Below, piece by piece: positions 1-8,323 of a stretch of DNA of 64,000 nt. Positions within the stretch are counted from its first letter, which is position 1. Each line of letters starts with the position of its first letter. Origin of the DNA: a virus; the IMG/VR virus record IMGVR_UViG_3300013306_000002, positions 1-64,000 of that record, one strand, 5' to 3'. The notes below the pieces were generated by a model. The model was not told the DNA's origin, did no database searches, and was given only the letters and a program-made list of their open reading frames with translations. Made by a program: the position numbers and the translations under genes.

Positions 1-2
1 GC

Positions 3-233
3 GTCGGCGGAACCCACGCCGGATCGCCGCCCGTCCCTCGAGCGGTGGGCGAAATCGGCACGCCGGCTGAGCGCGCAGCCTGGAAACTGCCGGCCTCCGC
101 CCGGAAGGTCGGCACCGGCTTCCTTCCGCAGGGCCGGATCGCCAGCCTGGGCGGTGCCGATGGTTCCTGGGACCCAACCACGCTCATCGCCTACGCGACC
201 ATCGCGTACGTCGCATGGAGGGCACTTCGATGA
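3..233 (+). CDS. Truncated small tail-anchored membrane protein
   Basis: The window edge cuts this gene; the frame is open from base 3 and 76 residues are visible. The last 18 residues are hydrophobic (TTLIAYATIAYVAWRALR), the C-terminal anchor layout shared by most small genes in the first 12 kb. Just before the anchor is IASLGGADGS, which resembles the Leu/Met-Gly-Asp/Gly site of its neighbours. The stop overlaps the next start as ATGA. It is probably a minor membrane protein of the virion, inferred from context only; no family was recognised. Confidence 0.6.
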   Translation, partial: VGGTHAGSPPVPRAVGEIGTPAERAAWKLPASARKVGTGFLPQGRIASLGGADGSWDPTTLIAYATIAYVAWRALR

Positions 234-967
234 CCTACCTCAGGAAGGCGCCACCGCGCCGCTACGTTAGGCGACGGTCGCTCGGCGACGATATCTACGA
301 TCCGGTCTCGGGGGTCCTTCTCTACAAGGACAATACACAGTCTGAGGCGCCGTCCGTGACACAGGGCTGCCTGAACCAGGCCAACGATGCCACGGCGTCC
401 TTTGACGCCAAGGTGAACGACCTCGCCCAGAACTGGCAACCCACGGGCTTCTACACGGCGAGCGACATCCGGTCGATCGTCGGCTCGGTCATGGCGACGA
501 TCACCCAGGCCCAAGCGCTGATCGACCGGGCAGCGAGCGAACCGAACGCATCCCAGGACAGCGTCATGCGGGCGACGGATGATCTGGCTAACGCGGGTAA
601 GAGAGCGCTCGACTACCTACAGGCCGCAAATCAGGCCGACGCACAAGGGACTCGATCGATCAACGCCGCAGGCTTCAAGCGCTGGGTAACGGACTCGCTG
701 GGTGCGGCGTCGAACGCGATGACCACGGCGATGGTGATCGGTTGCATCACGCCATGGTGGGTCGGCGCGCTGGCCGCGTTTCAGTCGGCATTCGACAGAG
801 CATGGACGGTGGCCAAGGCGGTGATCGGAACCGTGCTCCAGATAGGCGAGGACGCCCTGACCGTCGTGGATCACCTCCAGGACATCTACAACGTGGTGAA
901 GTGGGGCGCCCTGGCCTTCGGTGCCTACTGGCTCTGGACTAAGGTCGTGGAGCCCAAGTTCCGATGA
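230..967 (+). CDS. Leader-bearing membrane protein, putative virion component
   Basis: 245 residues. The ATG at 230 overlaps the previous stop and has GGAG about 10 bases upstream; an ATG at 215 is possible but less well placed. The N-terminus MTYLRKAPPRRYVRRRSLGD is a basic leader ending in Leu-Gly-Asp, the pattern shared with at least seven other genes here. The middle is Ala/Gln-rich and probably helical. Two hydrophobic stretches lie near residues 168-190 and 220-236, the last ending in a short basic tail (VVEPKFR). No known family. Position and architecture suggest a membrane-inserted structural protein. Confidence 0.7.
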   Translation: MTYLRKAPPRRYVRRRSLGDDIYDPVSGVLLYKDNTQSEAPSVTQGCLNQANDATASFDAKVNDLAQNWQPTGFYTASDIRSIVGSVMATITQAQALIDRAASEPNASQDSVMRATDDLANAGKRALDYLQAANQADAQGTRSINAAGFKRWVTDSLGAASNAMTTAMVIGCITPWWVGALAAFQSAFDRAWTVAKAVIGTVLQIGEDALTVVDHLQDIYNVVKWGALAFGAYWLWTKVVEPKFR

Positions 968-1518
968 GCCGGCCTGCCTCCAGGGCGTTTCTGAAGGCAC
1001 CGCGCGCGTCGGCTCGCAGAGACGACGCCAAACAAGCGGTGGCCAAATACAGGGAGTTTCACCGCTACGATCCCCAGCAGATCGGCGAGTTTCCGGCGTC
1101 ATTCTGCATCCCGGAGCGGGTGTATCAGGCCGGCGCGATGAAGTTCGTCTGCTATCGCTCGGGAAAAGTCGACCCAGAGACGCTCAAGAAACCGAGCAAG
1201 CCGGTCAACTACATCCACGACCACGACGCGGGCGTGACCTGCTACCTACCCGGGCCAGGGGATGCCGAGGGCCCCGAGGTAGATGTGCCACGCGAGTTCG
1301 TCGACGCCCCAGCTCTGACTCGGTTGGGGCATTGCCTTGGCTTCTGCTACGAGGATCTCGATGGAGAAGAACAAGAGGGCGAGGGGCGAGATCCCCTACC
1401 CGATCTCTACACCACCCCGGACGGGAAGTGCCTCCTGGTCATCCAGTCCAGGAGGACAGTGCTGGCCATGATGTGGGGCGGGGCGCTGGGCGTGTACGCG
1501 CGCGGAATCGATGGATGA
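964..1518 (+). CDS. Unknown soluble protein of the virion operon
   Basis: 184 residues, starting in an ATGA overlap with the upstream gene. The N-terminus is basic (SRAFLKAPRASARR). The middle holds YREFHRYDP, then YIHDHDAGVTCYLPG, with several Cys and His, and an acidic loop near residue 140. The C-terminus is mildly hydrophobic (TVLAMMWGGALGVYA) but too short to be a clear membrane segment. No family was assigned. Its place between membrane-protein genes suggests a role in virion assembly or structure. Confidence 0.6.
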   Translation: MSRPASRAFLKAPRASARRDDAKQAVAKYREFHRYDPQQIGEFPASFCIPERVYQAGAMKFVCYRSGKVDPETLKKPSKPVNYIHDHDAGVTCYLPGPGDAEGPEVDVPREFVDAPALTRLGHCLGFCYEDLDGEEQEGEGRDPLPDLYTTPDGKCLLVIQSRRTVLAMMWGGALGVYARGIDG

Positions 1519-1936
1519 CGCCATGCCTGTTGTCGCCGAGCCCGCCGTCCCCGCCTCGCTGATTCCGCTGCTCATCGCTGCGGTCCTGGCGCTCGCGGGC
1601 GTGATCGCCTACCTGTTCCGCTACTACTCGAAGCGGGCCGAGGATCACAGCAAGGAGCGCGAAAACTGGTCCAGGGAGCGCGAAGCATGGGCGGCGGAGC
1701 GCGTACGGCTCGAGCGCTTCCAGGTGGACCTCCGTGCCGAGTACGAGACGAAGTACCACTCCACCCTCGAGACCCTCTACAAGGAGGCTCGCGAGAACGA
1801 GGCGCTCGCGCGGCGCGAGTATGCCGAGAACATGGAGGGCGTCGCCAAGGCGGCTGAGGCCTCCAACAGCAAGGTTGCTGCGGTCATGGACAAGATCTAT
1901 GACTATCTGATCCGGCCGCGCCGGACCCCACACTGA
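1511..1936 (+). CDS. Membrane-anchored coiled-coil protein
   Basis: 141 residues; the start overlaps the previous stop by eight bases. One membrane segment lies near residues 15-35 (SLIPLLIAAVLALAGVIAYL), followed by a long charged coiled coil rich in Glu, Arg and Lys (about residues 38-125). This is the layout of an inner-membrane spanin or a membrane-tethered structural rod. No outer-membrane lipoprotein partner sits next to it, so a virion role is equally likely. Confidence 0.65.
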   Translation: MDDAMPVVAEPAVPASLIPLLIAAVLALAGVIAYLFRYYSKRAEDHSKERENWSREREAWAAERVRLERFQVDLRAEYETKYHSTLETLYKEARENEALARREYAENMEGVAKAAEASNSKVAAVMDKIYDYLIRPRRTPH

Positions 1937-1950
1937 AGGAGATAGCTCAA

Positions 1951-2187
1951 ATGGCACGAAGGAAGTTTCCCGAGGGTAGCGGCATCGTGAATGCGCAGGT
2001 GGAGTCGGCGTGCCTACGGGCGATCGACTCGTGCTTACTCGTGGGCAGATCCGCGGACCGGCTGGGCACCGAGCTCGACCACATGACCCCGCCACCCGGA
2101 TCCGGGATCATCCGGCTTCCAGTGGAGGAGGATGACAGCCTCATGGTGGCGGTGAGAGAGGCCAGAGAGGCGGCCAGTAAGTCATAG
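1951..2187 (+). CDS. Small unknown protein
   Basis: 78 residues with a good ribosome site (GAAGGAGATAGCTCAAATG). The sequence is mixed with no membrane segment and a short helical C-terminus (MVAVREAREAASKS). It is the last gene before a 150-base gap that contains a GC-rich hairpin, so it may end the first transcription unit. No family recognised. Confidence 0.55.
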   Translation: MARRKFPEGSGIVNAQVESACLRAIDSCLLVGRSADRLGTELDHMTPPPGSGIIRLPVEEDDSLMVAVREAREAASKS

Positions 2188-2202
2188 CGGCGCCAGCGCC
2201 GC
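2187..2202 (+). terminator. GC hairpin after the first gene set
   Basis: GCGGCG-CCAG-CGCCGC forms a 6-bp stem with a 4-base loop right at the stop of the upstream gene. No T-run follows, so termination is only a possibility. Confidence 0.3.
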
Positions 2203-2337
2203 CCTTGCGGGCTCCCCTCCGGCGACCTGGGCATCCGGGGCAGCGGGATGCCAGAACAGGCTATCAGAAGGTCCAGCCAACCAGAAATTGCAAATAGGGG
2301 GTTGACTTAAGTTGGGGATGCGCGCGGTGTCGATCTC

Positions 2338-3984
2338 GTGCCCATCCTCTTCGTCAACGGCAGGCGGCGCGGTCTGCGAATCCGTGGCCGCGCGGCGGTG
2401 AGCAATCCGGCGCGGCGACGAGCGCGGCGGGGTCCGCATGGTACGCATCGCCTGCGCCCGACGACCCAGGAAGCCTTCATTCGTCGCCTCGAGAAGGACG
2501 GCTACATGCCGATCGCGGCAAAGGACGCGTGGGAGCGTCGGCAGGCGCGGCGGCGGCGCGGCAAGAAAAACCCCGCCCGCAAACGCCGCCGCCCCCGGTA
2601 CGGCGCGCCCGATCGGCCGCCACATCACAAGCGCAAGGGACGCCAGCCCGCCGCGCTCGCCCGCTACTGGGCGAAGCACGGTACCCGCACTCGGCGGCGC
2701 CACCGCATGCCCAAGGGGCTGAGGAACTACTGGGCGAAGCATCGCAGGAATCCAGCCCGGCGGCGCCGCGCCGGCAACGCCCACCCGTGGGCGGTCAAGA
2801 AACGGCGACGGGCGGCGCTCAAGGGCTGGCGCAGCCGCAAGAACCGCAGCCCCAGGAGCAAGTCAATGGCCAAAGGGTCACGGAAGCGAAGCGCCGCCAT
2901 GAAGCGGTACTGGAGGGCCCGCAAGGCCGCTGGCAAGGCCGGCGCCCTGGGTCGCACCAAGCGTCGGCGCGCGCGCCGCCGTACGGGCAAGCGCCGTGGT
3001 CGCGCCAGGAAGGTGCGTCACAACAAGAAGCGTCGGCGCATGCGCCGGTCGCGCCGTCGTACCGTGCTCGGCGGCGGGCGAACGCGCCGTACCCGCATGC
3101 GGCGCAAGATGACCCGGCGTCGTCGCCGGTCGCGCCGGGCCTCGCGCATGCACATGATGCTGGGCCCGGATGCCGCTACCGCCCGGATGAACCCCGGGCG
3201 TCGGCGCAGGAAGCGGAGGCGGTCGCACCGGCGTGGGTACACCGTGCGGCGCAGGCGGCGGCGTTCGCATCACCGCCGCCGGTCGCACCGGCGCGGGCGC
3301 CGGAGGTCCTACCGCCGGTATCGTCGGAACCCCGGGCTGGGCGACATTTTCAGCGGGATCAGGCGAGTGATCCCGCTTGCCCTGAGCTTCCTGGGCAACC
3401 GGATGGCGGTGAACAAGATCGGTCCGATGCTCCCGGTGGTGTCTTCACTGGGGACACTCCAGGGGCCGGTCCTCTCGCTCGGGTCGATGCTGCTGACGGA
3501 GTTCCTCACCAAGAAGGTGGGCGCGCTGTCGAAGTACCGCGAGGAGGCCGTGATGGGGGCGCGGTTTCAGTTCCTGGCGTCCCTATGGACGGCCTTCGCC
3601 CCGGCCAGCATCCAGTCGGCGGTCGGCGACTACGTCAACATGGGTGACTACGTGGCGGTCGGCGGCGCGCCCCCGCTGAACGACCGGATCACCATGTCCG
3701 ACTATATCGCGGTCGGCAGCGATGGCGTGGAGCAGGATCTGGGCATGGGCGCTGAGGAGGAACTGGGGGTTGACGAGGAACTCGGCAACGTGCTCCTTGG
3801 CGGCATGCCGGGACCGGTCAGCGGGTCCCAGGGCATGCTGAAGCCGGTCCCTTCCCAACAGTTCATCTCGCCCATCCCGGCCCGGTCGTTCACCAAGCCG
3901 ATCCCCGGCGTGACCAACGCGTACGACAACCCCGCGGATCTGTACGCGGGCATCTTCGGCGGGAAGTTCGGCGGCGGGGGCTGA
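2338..3984 (+). CDS. Protamine-like Arg-rich protein with membrane domain
   Basis: 548 residues from a GTG. Roughly residues 1-330 are dominated by Arg, Lys and His, with repeated blocks such as NPARRR, KNPARKRRRP and YWAKHRRNPARRR. This part should bind nucleic acid without sequence preference, as protamines or viral core proteins do. After RNPGLGDIFSG comes a hydrophobic domain (about 345-425), then near-repeats GDYVAVGG and SDYIAVGS and an acidic, Pro/Gly-rich tail. The fusion of a DNA-condensing arm to a membrane domain fits a protein that links packaged DNA to an internal virion membrane. A smaller gene at 35122 has the same order of parts. The alternative +1 frame is also open but is a shadow. 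Confidence 0.8.
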   Translation: MPILFVNGRRRGLRIRGRAAVSNPARRRARRGPHGTHRLRPTTQEAFIRRLEKDGYMPIAAKDAWERRQARRRRGKKNPARKRRRPRYGAPDRPPHHKRKGRQPAALARYWAKHGTRTRRRHRMPKGLRNYWAKHRRNPARRRRAGNAHPWAVKKRRRAALKGWRSRKNRSPRSKSMAKGSRKRSAAMKRYWRARKAAGKAGALGRTKRRRARRRTGKRRGRARKVRHNKKRRRMRRSRRRTVLGGGRTRRTRMRRKMTRRRRRSRRASRMHMMLGPDAATARMNPGRRRRKRRRSHRRGYTVRRRRRRSHHRRRSHRRGRRRSYRRYRRNPGLGDIFSGIRRVIPLALSFLGNRMAVNKIGPMLPVVSSLGTLQGPVLSLGSMLLTEFLTKKVGALSKYREEAVMGARFQFLASLWTAFAPASIQSAVGDYVNMGDYVAVGGAPPLNDRITMSDYIAVGSDGVEQDLGMGAEEELGVDEELGNVLLGGMPGPVSGSQGMLKPVPSQQFISPIPARSFTKPIPGVTNAYDNPADLYAGIFGGKFGGGG

Positions 3985-4133
3985 TCGAAGGCGCGCCGCG
4001 CGGGGCGCCGGTAGGAGACGAGTTCACGAGATCGAACACCGAGTTCACGAGTTGTGGCTGGCGGTCCCAGCCAGGTTGACAGCGGAAATTCCTCCAACGT
4101 CGCCGAATCAAACGAAACCAAAGGACTCCTTCG

Positions 4134-4709
4134 ATGCCTCGTCTCCACGGATACCGCGAGCGGCTGCACCAGCCGCTGTGGGACACCCTGGTGCGCTCCA
4201 CCGGCGCGCCAGCCAACCCCATCGTGAATAGCACCAAGCTCTTTGGGAACGCCAACATCGGCAACCTGGCGCTGACCAACCTCCAGACCGCCGGCCAGCT
4301 CGCGTCGGATCAGACCTACGTGATCCTGGCGCTGCGCTGCTTCATGTTCTTCGACGGCCCGAACCGTCGCGACAACTACCTGAACGTGACGTCGCAGTTG
4401 TTCTGGACGCTGGTCGTTGGCACAAAGCCAATGTTTCAAGCACCTTGCTGGTACTACCCGGCGGGCGGCGGCGTGTGGGGCTTCGACTCCACCGCGTCGA
4501 TCTTCTCGCACGGCACTCCGGAGCAGGCGTCGATCCTGAAGCTCGCGAGGCCGATCATCGTGCCCGTCCGCCAGAACTTCGCCGCCCAGGCGGACTTCTT
4601 TGCGATCGGCACGACGAGCGCCCTCAACGGCCTCAACGCGGCCGACACCGACGACATTCTGAACATTCTGTTCATGCTCGACGGTTTACAGACTCGCGAC
4701 GTCCAGTAA
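4134..4709 (+). CDS. Candidate capsid protein, small paralog
   Basis: 191 residues with AAAGGA upstream of the ATG. It begins MPRLHGYRER and carries GNANIGNLALTNLQ, DQTYVILALRCF, RPIIVPVRQNF and LDGLQTRDV. All these blocks recur in the 248-residue protein at 33969, so the two are paralogs. The predicted fold is mostly beta. A pair of related beta-rich proteins of about 190 and 250 residues is reminiscent of the small and large single-jelly-roll capsid proteins of membrane-containing icosahedral phages, but no direct sequence match is claimed. It lies between the DNA-condensing protein and another beta-rich protein. Confidence 0.7.
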   Translation: MPRLHGYRERLHQPLWDTLVRSTGAPANPIVNSTKLFGNANIGNLALTNLQTAGQLASDQTYVILALRCFMFFDGPNRRDNYLNVTSQLFWTLVVGTKPMFQAPCWYYPAGGGVWGFDSTASIFSHGTPEQASILKLARPIIVPVRQNFAAQADFFAIGTTSALNGLNAADTDDILNILFMLDGLQTRDVQ

Positions 4710-4839
4710 AAAGGCGGCGCGCCGCCCGACCGGCCCCGACCGGCTCGCCGGGCCCCAATTACCGAGTTCGCCACCGCCAGGGCTTCCCTGGCGAGACACC
4801 CCGGCGTGAGCCGGGCGACACCCCGCAAGGGAGAGCGAC

Positions 4840-5481
4840 ATGGACTCGAACGCCGCAGCGCTGGTCAGGATCCACAACACTGCCCTCGCCTCACACAAGG
4901 CCGCGATCGCCAATCTCCAGAACACCGTCAACCAGCTCGTCGCGACGGTGAACAGCCTCCAGGCCAGGCCCGACACGGTCTGGGATGAGATCAACAAGAT
5001 TCCCGGCAGGTGGATCGAGTCCACGCTGTCGGGCGAGGTGACGTTCACCATCTCCGATCTGGGCAAGCGAGCAACACCGGTCATCATCACGGTGTCGCAG
5101 GACGGCCCGTTCATCCAGACGCACTACCCCCTGGTCCTCTGGTTCCCCAGCGCACCCGACAACGCCAGCAACTTCGGGCGGTGGCGCCCGGTCGCGACCT
5201 TCCCCCTGCCCGACCAGGTGGTCGACACCGACATCATTGATCTGCAGTACGAGATCGTGGACGGTGGCTCGCAGCGGCAGTTCCAGAACGCGCCGCGCGG
5301 CCCCCTGTTCTCGAGGCCGGACAACGTGGTGCCCCTGCCCTCGCCCGTGCAGTGGGCACCCAACGCCACGCTGAATTTCGTGCCGATCTACCAAGCCATC
5401 ACCTTCAACGGCTCGACCGTCGCACCGACGCAGGGCACGCTTCACGTCGACTTCCCGGGCTTCCGTATCGTCAACCTCTGA
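4840..5481 (+). CDS. Beta-rich structural protein with N-terminal coiled coil
   Basis: 213 residues; ribosome site AAGGGAGAGCGACATG. Residues 5-45 form a short coiled coil (LVRIHNTALASHKAAIANLQ), and the rest is beta-rich with many Pro, Phe and Trp residues, ending TLHVDFPGFRIVNL. A trimerising helix followed by a beta-barrel is common in viral capsid, penton and spike proteins. It sits directly after the small capsid-like paralog and overlaps the next membrane-protein gene by one base (TGATG). No family assigned. Confidence 0.65.
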   Translation: MDSNAAALVRIHNTALASHKAAIANLQNTVNQLVATVNSLQARPDTVWDEINKIPGRWIESTLSGEVTFTISDLGKRATPVIITVSQDGPFIQTHYPLVLWFPSAPDNASNFGRWRPVATFPLPDQVVDTDIIDLQYEIVDGGSQRQFQNAPRGPLFSRPDNVVPLPSPVQWAPNATLNFVPIYQAITFNGSTVAPTQGTLHVDFPGFRIVNL

Positions 5482-6017
5482 TGTCGTACATGGCGCCACG
5501 CGACTTCGCTGCATGGCAGCGCGCGCACGGGCTTAGGCCCTACAGGCGTCGCGGAGCCATGGGCGACGTCGCAGCGGATGTCACGTCGGCTGATCTGGTT
5601 GCTCAGGTGAATCGATTCGGCCCCGGTGCACCCTCGGCCTACCAGTTCGTGACGACCCCCTTCACCGCGCCGGTCGCCGTGTACGGGATCTCGCTCATGC
5701 CGATCGGCGTCGGTCTCGCCACGGTCGCCCTGACGATCTACCAGCGTCGCGCGACCGATGCCTACAACCAGTTCCACGATGCCGGGTCACAGCAGGCCGT
5801 CGCTGCCGCCAACGCTGGCTATGCCGACCCGGTCGCCTTCGTGACATCCCACCTAGCGGAGGTGACCCAGACGCTGCAGGCGTTCGCCGACTCGCTGGGC
5901 ATCCCGCCGGCCACCAGCGCCACGACTGCCGGTTCCGACACCGGACTTTCCACTGGCACGCTGGTCCTGGCAGGCGGACTCCTGGCGGTATGGTGGCTCA
6001 TGGAGCGCAAGCGATGA
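5481..6017 (+). CDS. Leader-bearing tail-anchored virion membrane protein
   Basis: 178 residues; ATG overlaps the upstream stop. The N-terminal leader MSYMAPRDF...RRRGAMGD ends in Met-Gly-Asp at about residue 33. A hydrophobic segment lies near 65-85 (YGISLMPIGVGLATVALTIY) and a C-terminal anchor at about 157-174 (LVLAGGLLAVWWLM) followed by ERKR. The leader is shared with genes at 230, 6762, 8071, 8762 and 34767. It is inferred to be a membrane component of the particle. Confidence 0.7.
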   Translation: MSYMAPRDFAAWQRAHGLRPYRRRGAMGDVAADVTSADLVAQVNRFGPGAPSAYQFVTTPFTAPVAVYGISLMPIGVGLATVALTIYQRRATDAYNQFHDAGSQQAVAAANAGYADPVAFVTSHLAEVTQTLQAFADSLGIPPATSATTAGSDTGLSTGTLVLAGGLLAVWWLMERKR

Positions 6018-6613
6018 CAGGCATCACCGCAGTCGAGGTCCAGAAGGCAGCCGCCGAGCTCGCTCGGATGCGGGGCAGTCTAGCTTCGTGGCTCAAGTAC
6101 CGGACGCTGAACGATCGGGTGCTGGCCGGGACCGCCAGGGTACGGAAACCACTGGCGTACGCGCAGCGCGTTGTGTCGCAGCGGGATATGGCCGTCGAGC
6201 AGGATCTCGCCAGCAAGCTCTCTGCGCTCCTGGCCGCGCTCATGCCGGGACAGACGTTGCCCGTCGCCGATCTGTCGGTCAACCCCGCCGGCGCGGTCCA
6301 GTTGGCCCAGATCGCGCTGGCCGGGCCCTCCATGCTTTCGAGCCCGTCGCCGACCGGCGGCTTCCTGAGTGCAGGTGGGCACCCATGGCTGTGGCCGGTG
6401 CTCATCGTCGGCGGGCTCCTTTTGGTGACCACGACTGCCATCAGAAGCGCGGCGGACGTGGCCAAGGATCAGGAGGAGAAGGCGTGCATTGAGGCCGGGG
6501 CCTGCACGGACTATGGCTTCTGGCTGAAGGCTGGCGGCCTGGCGGCCTTGGCGTGGTTTGCGTGGGAAAAGCTCGGCGTCAAGCAGATCCTCGAGAAGAA
6601 GGGGAGGTCGTGA
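6014..6613 (+). CDS. Two-segment membrane protein
   Basis: 199 residues; ATGA overlap with the upstream gene. An N-terminal helical soluble half is followed by a strong membrane segment near 128-145 (WLWPVLIVGGLLLVTTTA) and a second, weaker one near 172-185 (GLAALAWFAWEKLG), ending in the basic tail ILEKKGRS. Two Cys lie in the loop between them. It lacks the MSY-type leader. No family known. Confidence 0.65.
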   Translation: MTGITAVEVQKAAAELARMRGSLASWLKYRTLNDRVLAGTARVRKPLAYAQRVVSQRDMAVEQDLASKLSALLAALMPGQTLPVADLSVNPAGAVQLAQIALAGPSMLSSPSPTGGFLSAGGHPWLWPVLIVGGLLLVTTTAIRSAADVAKDQEEKACIEAGACTDYGFWLKAGGLAALAWFAWEKLGVKQILEKKGRS

Positions 6614-6761
6614 TCGAGCCCGCCTGAGGCCGCTCGTCGATGCAAGTCGGCGTGACGAGAGCGACGTGGTGTTCTTTCCTTTCCCCACGTCGAACCTCAA
6701 ACCCCGGAAAAGGCGTCGACCCAGCGACGGGCGACCTCAGGCGGGCTCCACGAAAATACAT

Positions 6762-7091
6762 ATGAGTTACGAGCGTTACCGTAGGCGCCTTCCCTTCCAG
6801 GCCATGGGGGATGTCGTCGGCACCATCGGCACGGTGCTCGACGTCGCCAGCGATCCGGCCATGCCCGAGGTTGTCTGCCGGATCCAGCAGCTCCAGGCCA
6901 TCGACCGGGGCCAGCCGGTAGGTATCTGCGCCGAGACGGCGGCGGGACTCGGGACGCCCTGGATCCAGAACGTCCTCCCCGTGCTGCGCGGCTACGTCTA
7001 CGCTCAGCAGAACAAGTGGGTGTATCCGGTTGCCGTTCTCGCGGCGGTCGGCATCCCGATCTGGATCGGCTACCAACTTGGAAGAAGGTAA
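6762..7091 (+). CDS. Leader-bearing tail-anchored virion membrane protein
   Basis: 109 residues after a 148-base gap. The N-terminus MSYERYRRRLPFQAMGDVVG is the shortest clear example of the shared leader, with Met-Gly-Asp at residues 15-17. One C-terminal membrane segment lies at about 88-105 (YPVAVLAAVGIPIWIGYQL) and ends in GRR. No strong Shine-Dalgarno precedes this ATG; the upstream AT-rich ACGAAAATACAT may matter for initiation. Confidence 0.65.
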   Translation: MSYERYRRRLPFQAMGDVVGTIGTVLDVASDPAMPEVVCRIQQLQAIDRGQPVGICAETAAGLGTPWIQNVLPVLRGYVYAQQNKWVYPVAVLAAVGIPIWIGYQLGRR

Positions 7092-7094
7092 CCC

Positions 7095-7445
7095 ATGAAG
7101 ACTTCAACGCTATTGCTTCTGGGTGGCGCTGCTGCTGCCGGCTACTACTTCTACAAGAAGAACGCGCAGGCCTCGACGGTGGCCTCGACCGCCGCCGTCA
7201 CGGCGGCCACACCGGCATCCTCGGGTACCGACGCATCGGCGGCTGACATCGCCGCGGCAACCGATGCATCCCAGGTCGGGGCCAGCGCCATCGTGCCACC
7301 CGTTGTCATCATCCAGCCTGATGACAGCTACGATTCCTACGGCCCCTGGGGCTGGGGGCCATCGTGGGGCGGTCTCGTCGGCAGGGGCGGGCGGCGCCAT
7401 CATGGCGGCGGTCATCACGGCGGACACCATGGGGGCCACCACTGA
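7095..7445 (+). CDS. Membrane protein with His/Gly-rich tail
   Basis: 116 residues; start preceded by GAAGAAGGTAACCC. An N-terminal membrane segment or signal (LLLLGGAAAAGYYFY) is followed by an Ala/Thr/Ser-rich linker, a short aromatic block (YGPWGWGPSWGG) and a C-terminal tail of repeated Gly-Gly-His-His. The tail could bind divalent metal or respond to pH. It has the opposite orientation to its tail-anchored neighbours. Confidence 0.65.
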   Translation: MKTSTLLLLGGAAAAGYYFYKKNAQASTVASTAAVTAATPASSGTDASAADIAAATDASQVGASAIVPPVVIIQPDDSYDSYGPWGWGPSWGGLVGRGGRRHHGGGHHGGHHGGHH

Positions 7446-8074
7446 TGTCGTACATGCGGGATCCGGACCGCGCGACGCGCGGCGTGCGGGCCATCGCTTC
7501 GGCCGACAACTCGCCCAGGCGCCAAGCCCAACAGGCGCGACGGATCCAGGCGACCCGGGCCAGAGATCGCGCGATGGCTCGAATCGCGCGAGGCGCCCTG
7601 GGCTTGGTGGCGATGGATCCCGGGGGCGCCGGGGGTGGTGGTGCATCTCCCGGGGCCGGGGCGGGGGGTGGCATCTACAAGATTGGCTTCGACCCCGGGG
7701 CCACGTACAGTTCATTCACGACGTCCGCCAATGTGACGCCGCAGCCGCCTCCCGCATACACCGTATCGGGGGTCGGGTCGGGCGTTGGACCGGCCCCTCG
7801 TCCGCAGCCGATCGATCCAGCGATTCTACCGCCGCCGCGCCCTGTCCCGCCCTCGTCATCTCCGTCCTCTTCGGGAGGCCGGGGCGGGGGCAATGTCGGC
7901 GTGGCCATGGGGCCGGCACCGGTGTCGCCTCCGATCCCGCCCATCCCCGCGCTCGACACGGGCGAACAGGTAGCGACCGCGCCGGCGGGCGATAACACGA
8001 TGCGGAACGTCTTCATCGCGGGCGGCGCCGCACTGGTTGCCTACCTCCTGCTGTTTCGCAAAGGGTCGTCGTGA
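7445..8074 (+). CDS. Leader-bearing Pro-rich tail-anchored protein
   Basis: 209 residues; ATG overlaps the previous stop (TGATG). It begins MSYMRDPDRATRG, then a long basic helix (about 20-55) ending in ALGLVAMDPGG. A Gly-rich and then Pro-rich middle region (IDPAILPPPRPVPPSS) follows, and a C-terminal anchor near 190-203 (FIAGGAALVAYLLLF) with RKGSS. The extended linker between leader and anchor suggests a flexible spacer on the particle. Confidence 0.65.
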   Translation: MSYMRDPDRATRGVRAIASADNSPRRQAQQARRIQATRARDRAMARIARGALGLVAMDPGGAGGGGASPGAGAGGGIYKIGFDPGATYSSFTTSANVTPQPPPAYTVSGVGSGVGPAPRPQPIDPAILPPPRPVPPSSSPSSSGGRGGGNVGVAMGPAPVSPPIPPIPALDTGEQVATAPAGDNTMRNVFIAGGAALVAYLLLFRKGSS

Positions 8075-8319
8075 GCTACGCCATGCGCAAGACGCCGCGA
8101 TCCTCCTTCATGGTCCGCCGTGGGGGCATGGGGGATGTGACGGCCACGGTCTCGTCGTCTGGCATCATGTCGCCCCCGTTTGCGCCTCCGATCGTCCCCA
8201 CCGTGGCCATGCCGCCGTCGTCTGTACCCCAGCCCACGGATGTCTCGTCGGGGTTGACCCGGTACGTGCTTTGGGGCGGCCTCGCCTATCTGGCATACTG
8301 GCTCTGGTCCAAGGAGTGA
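8071..8319 (+). CDS. Leader-bearing tail-anchored virion membrane protein
   Basis: 82 residues from GTG in a GTGA overlap. The leader MSYAMRKTPRSSFMVRRGG is followed directly by MGDV. A Pro-rich linker precedes the C-terminal anchor (LWGGLAYLAYWLWSKE). The anchor is close to that of the gene at 230 (GALAFGAYWLWTK), which suggests that these small genes arose by duplication. Confidence 0.65.
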   Translation: MSYAMRKTPRSSFMVRRGGMGDVTATVSSSGIMSPPFAPPIVPTVAMPPSSVPQPTDVSSGLTRYVLWGGLAYLAYWLWSKE

Positions 8320-8323
8320 CCCC

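Noticed and set aside
2529-3647. Second long open frame (372 codons) inside the Arg-rich gene
   Set aside because: It is the +1 reading of the Arg-codon repeats, rich in Gln/Ala/Pro, without a ribosome site, and it does not fit the membrane domain at the end.
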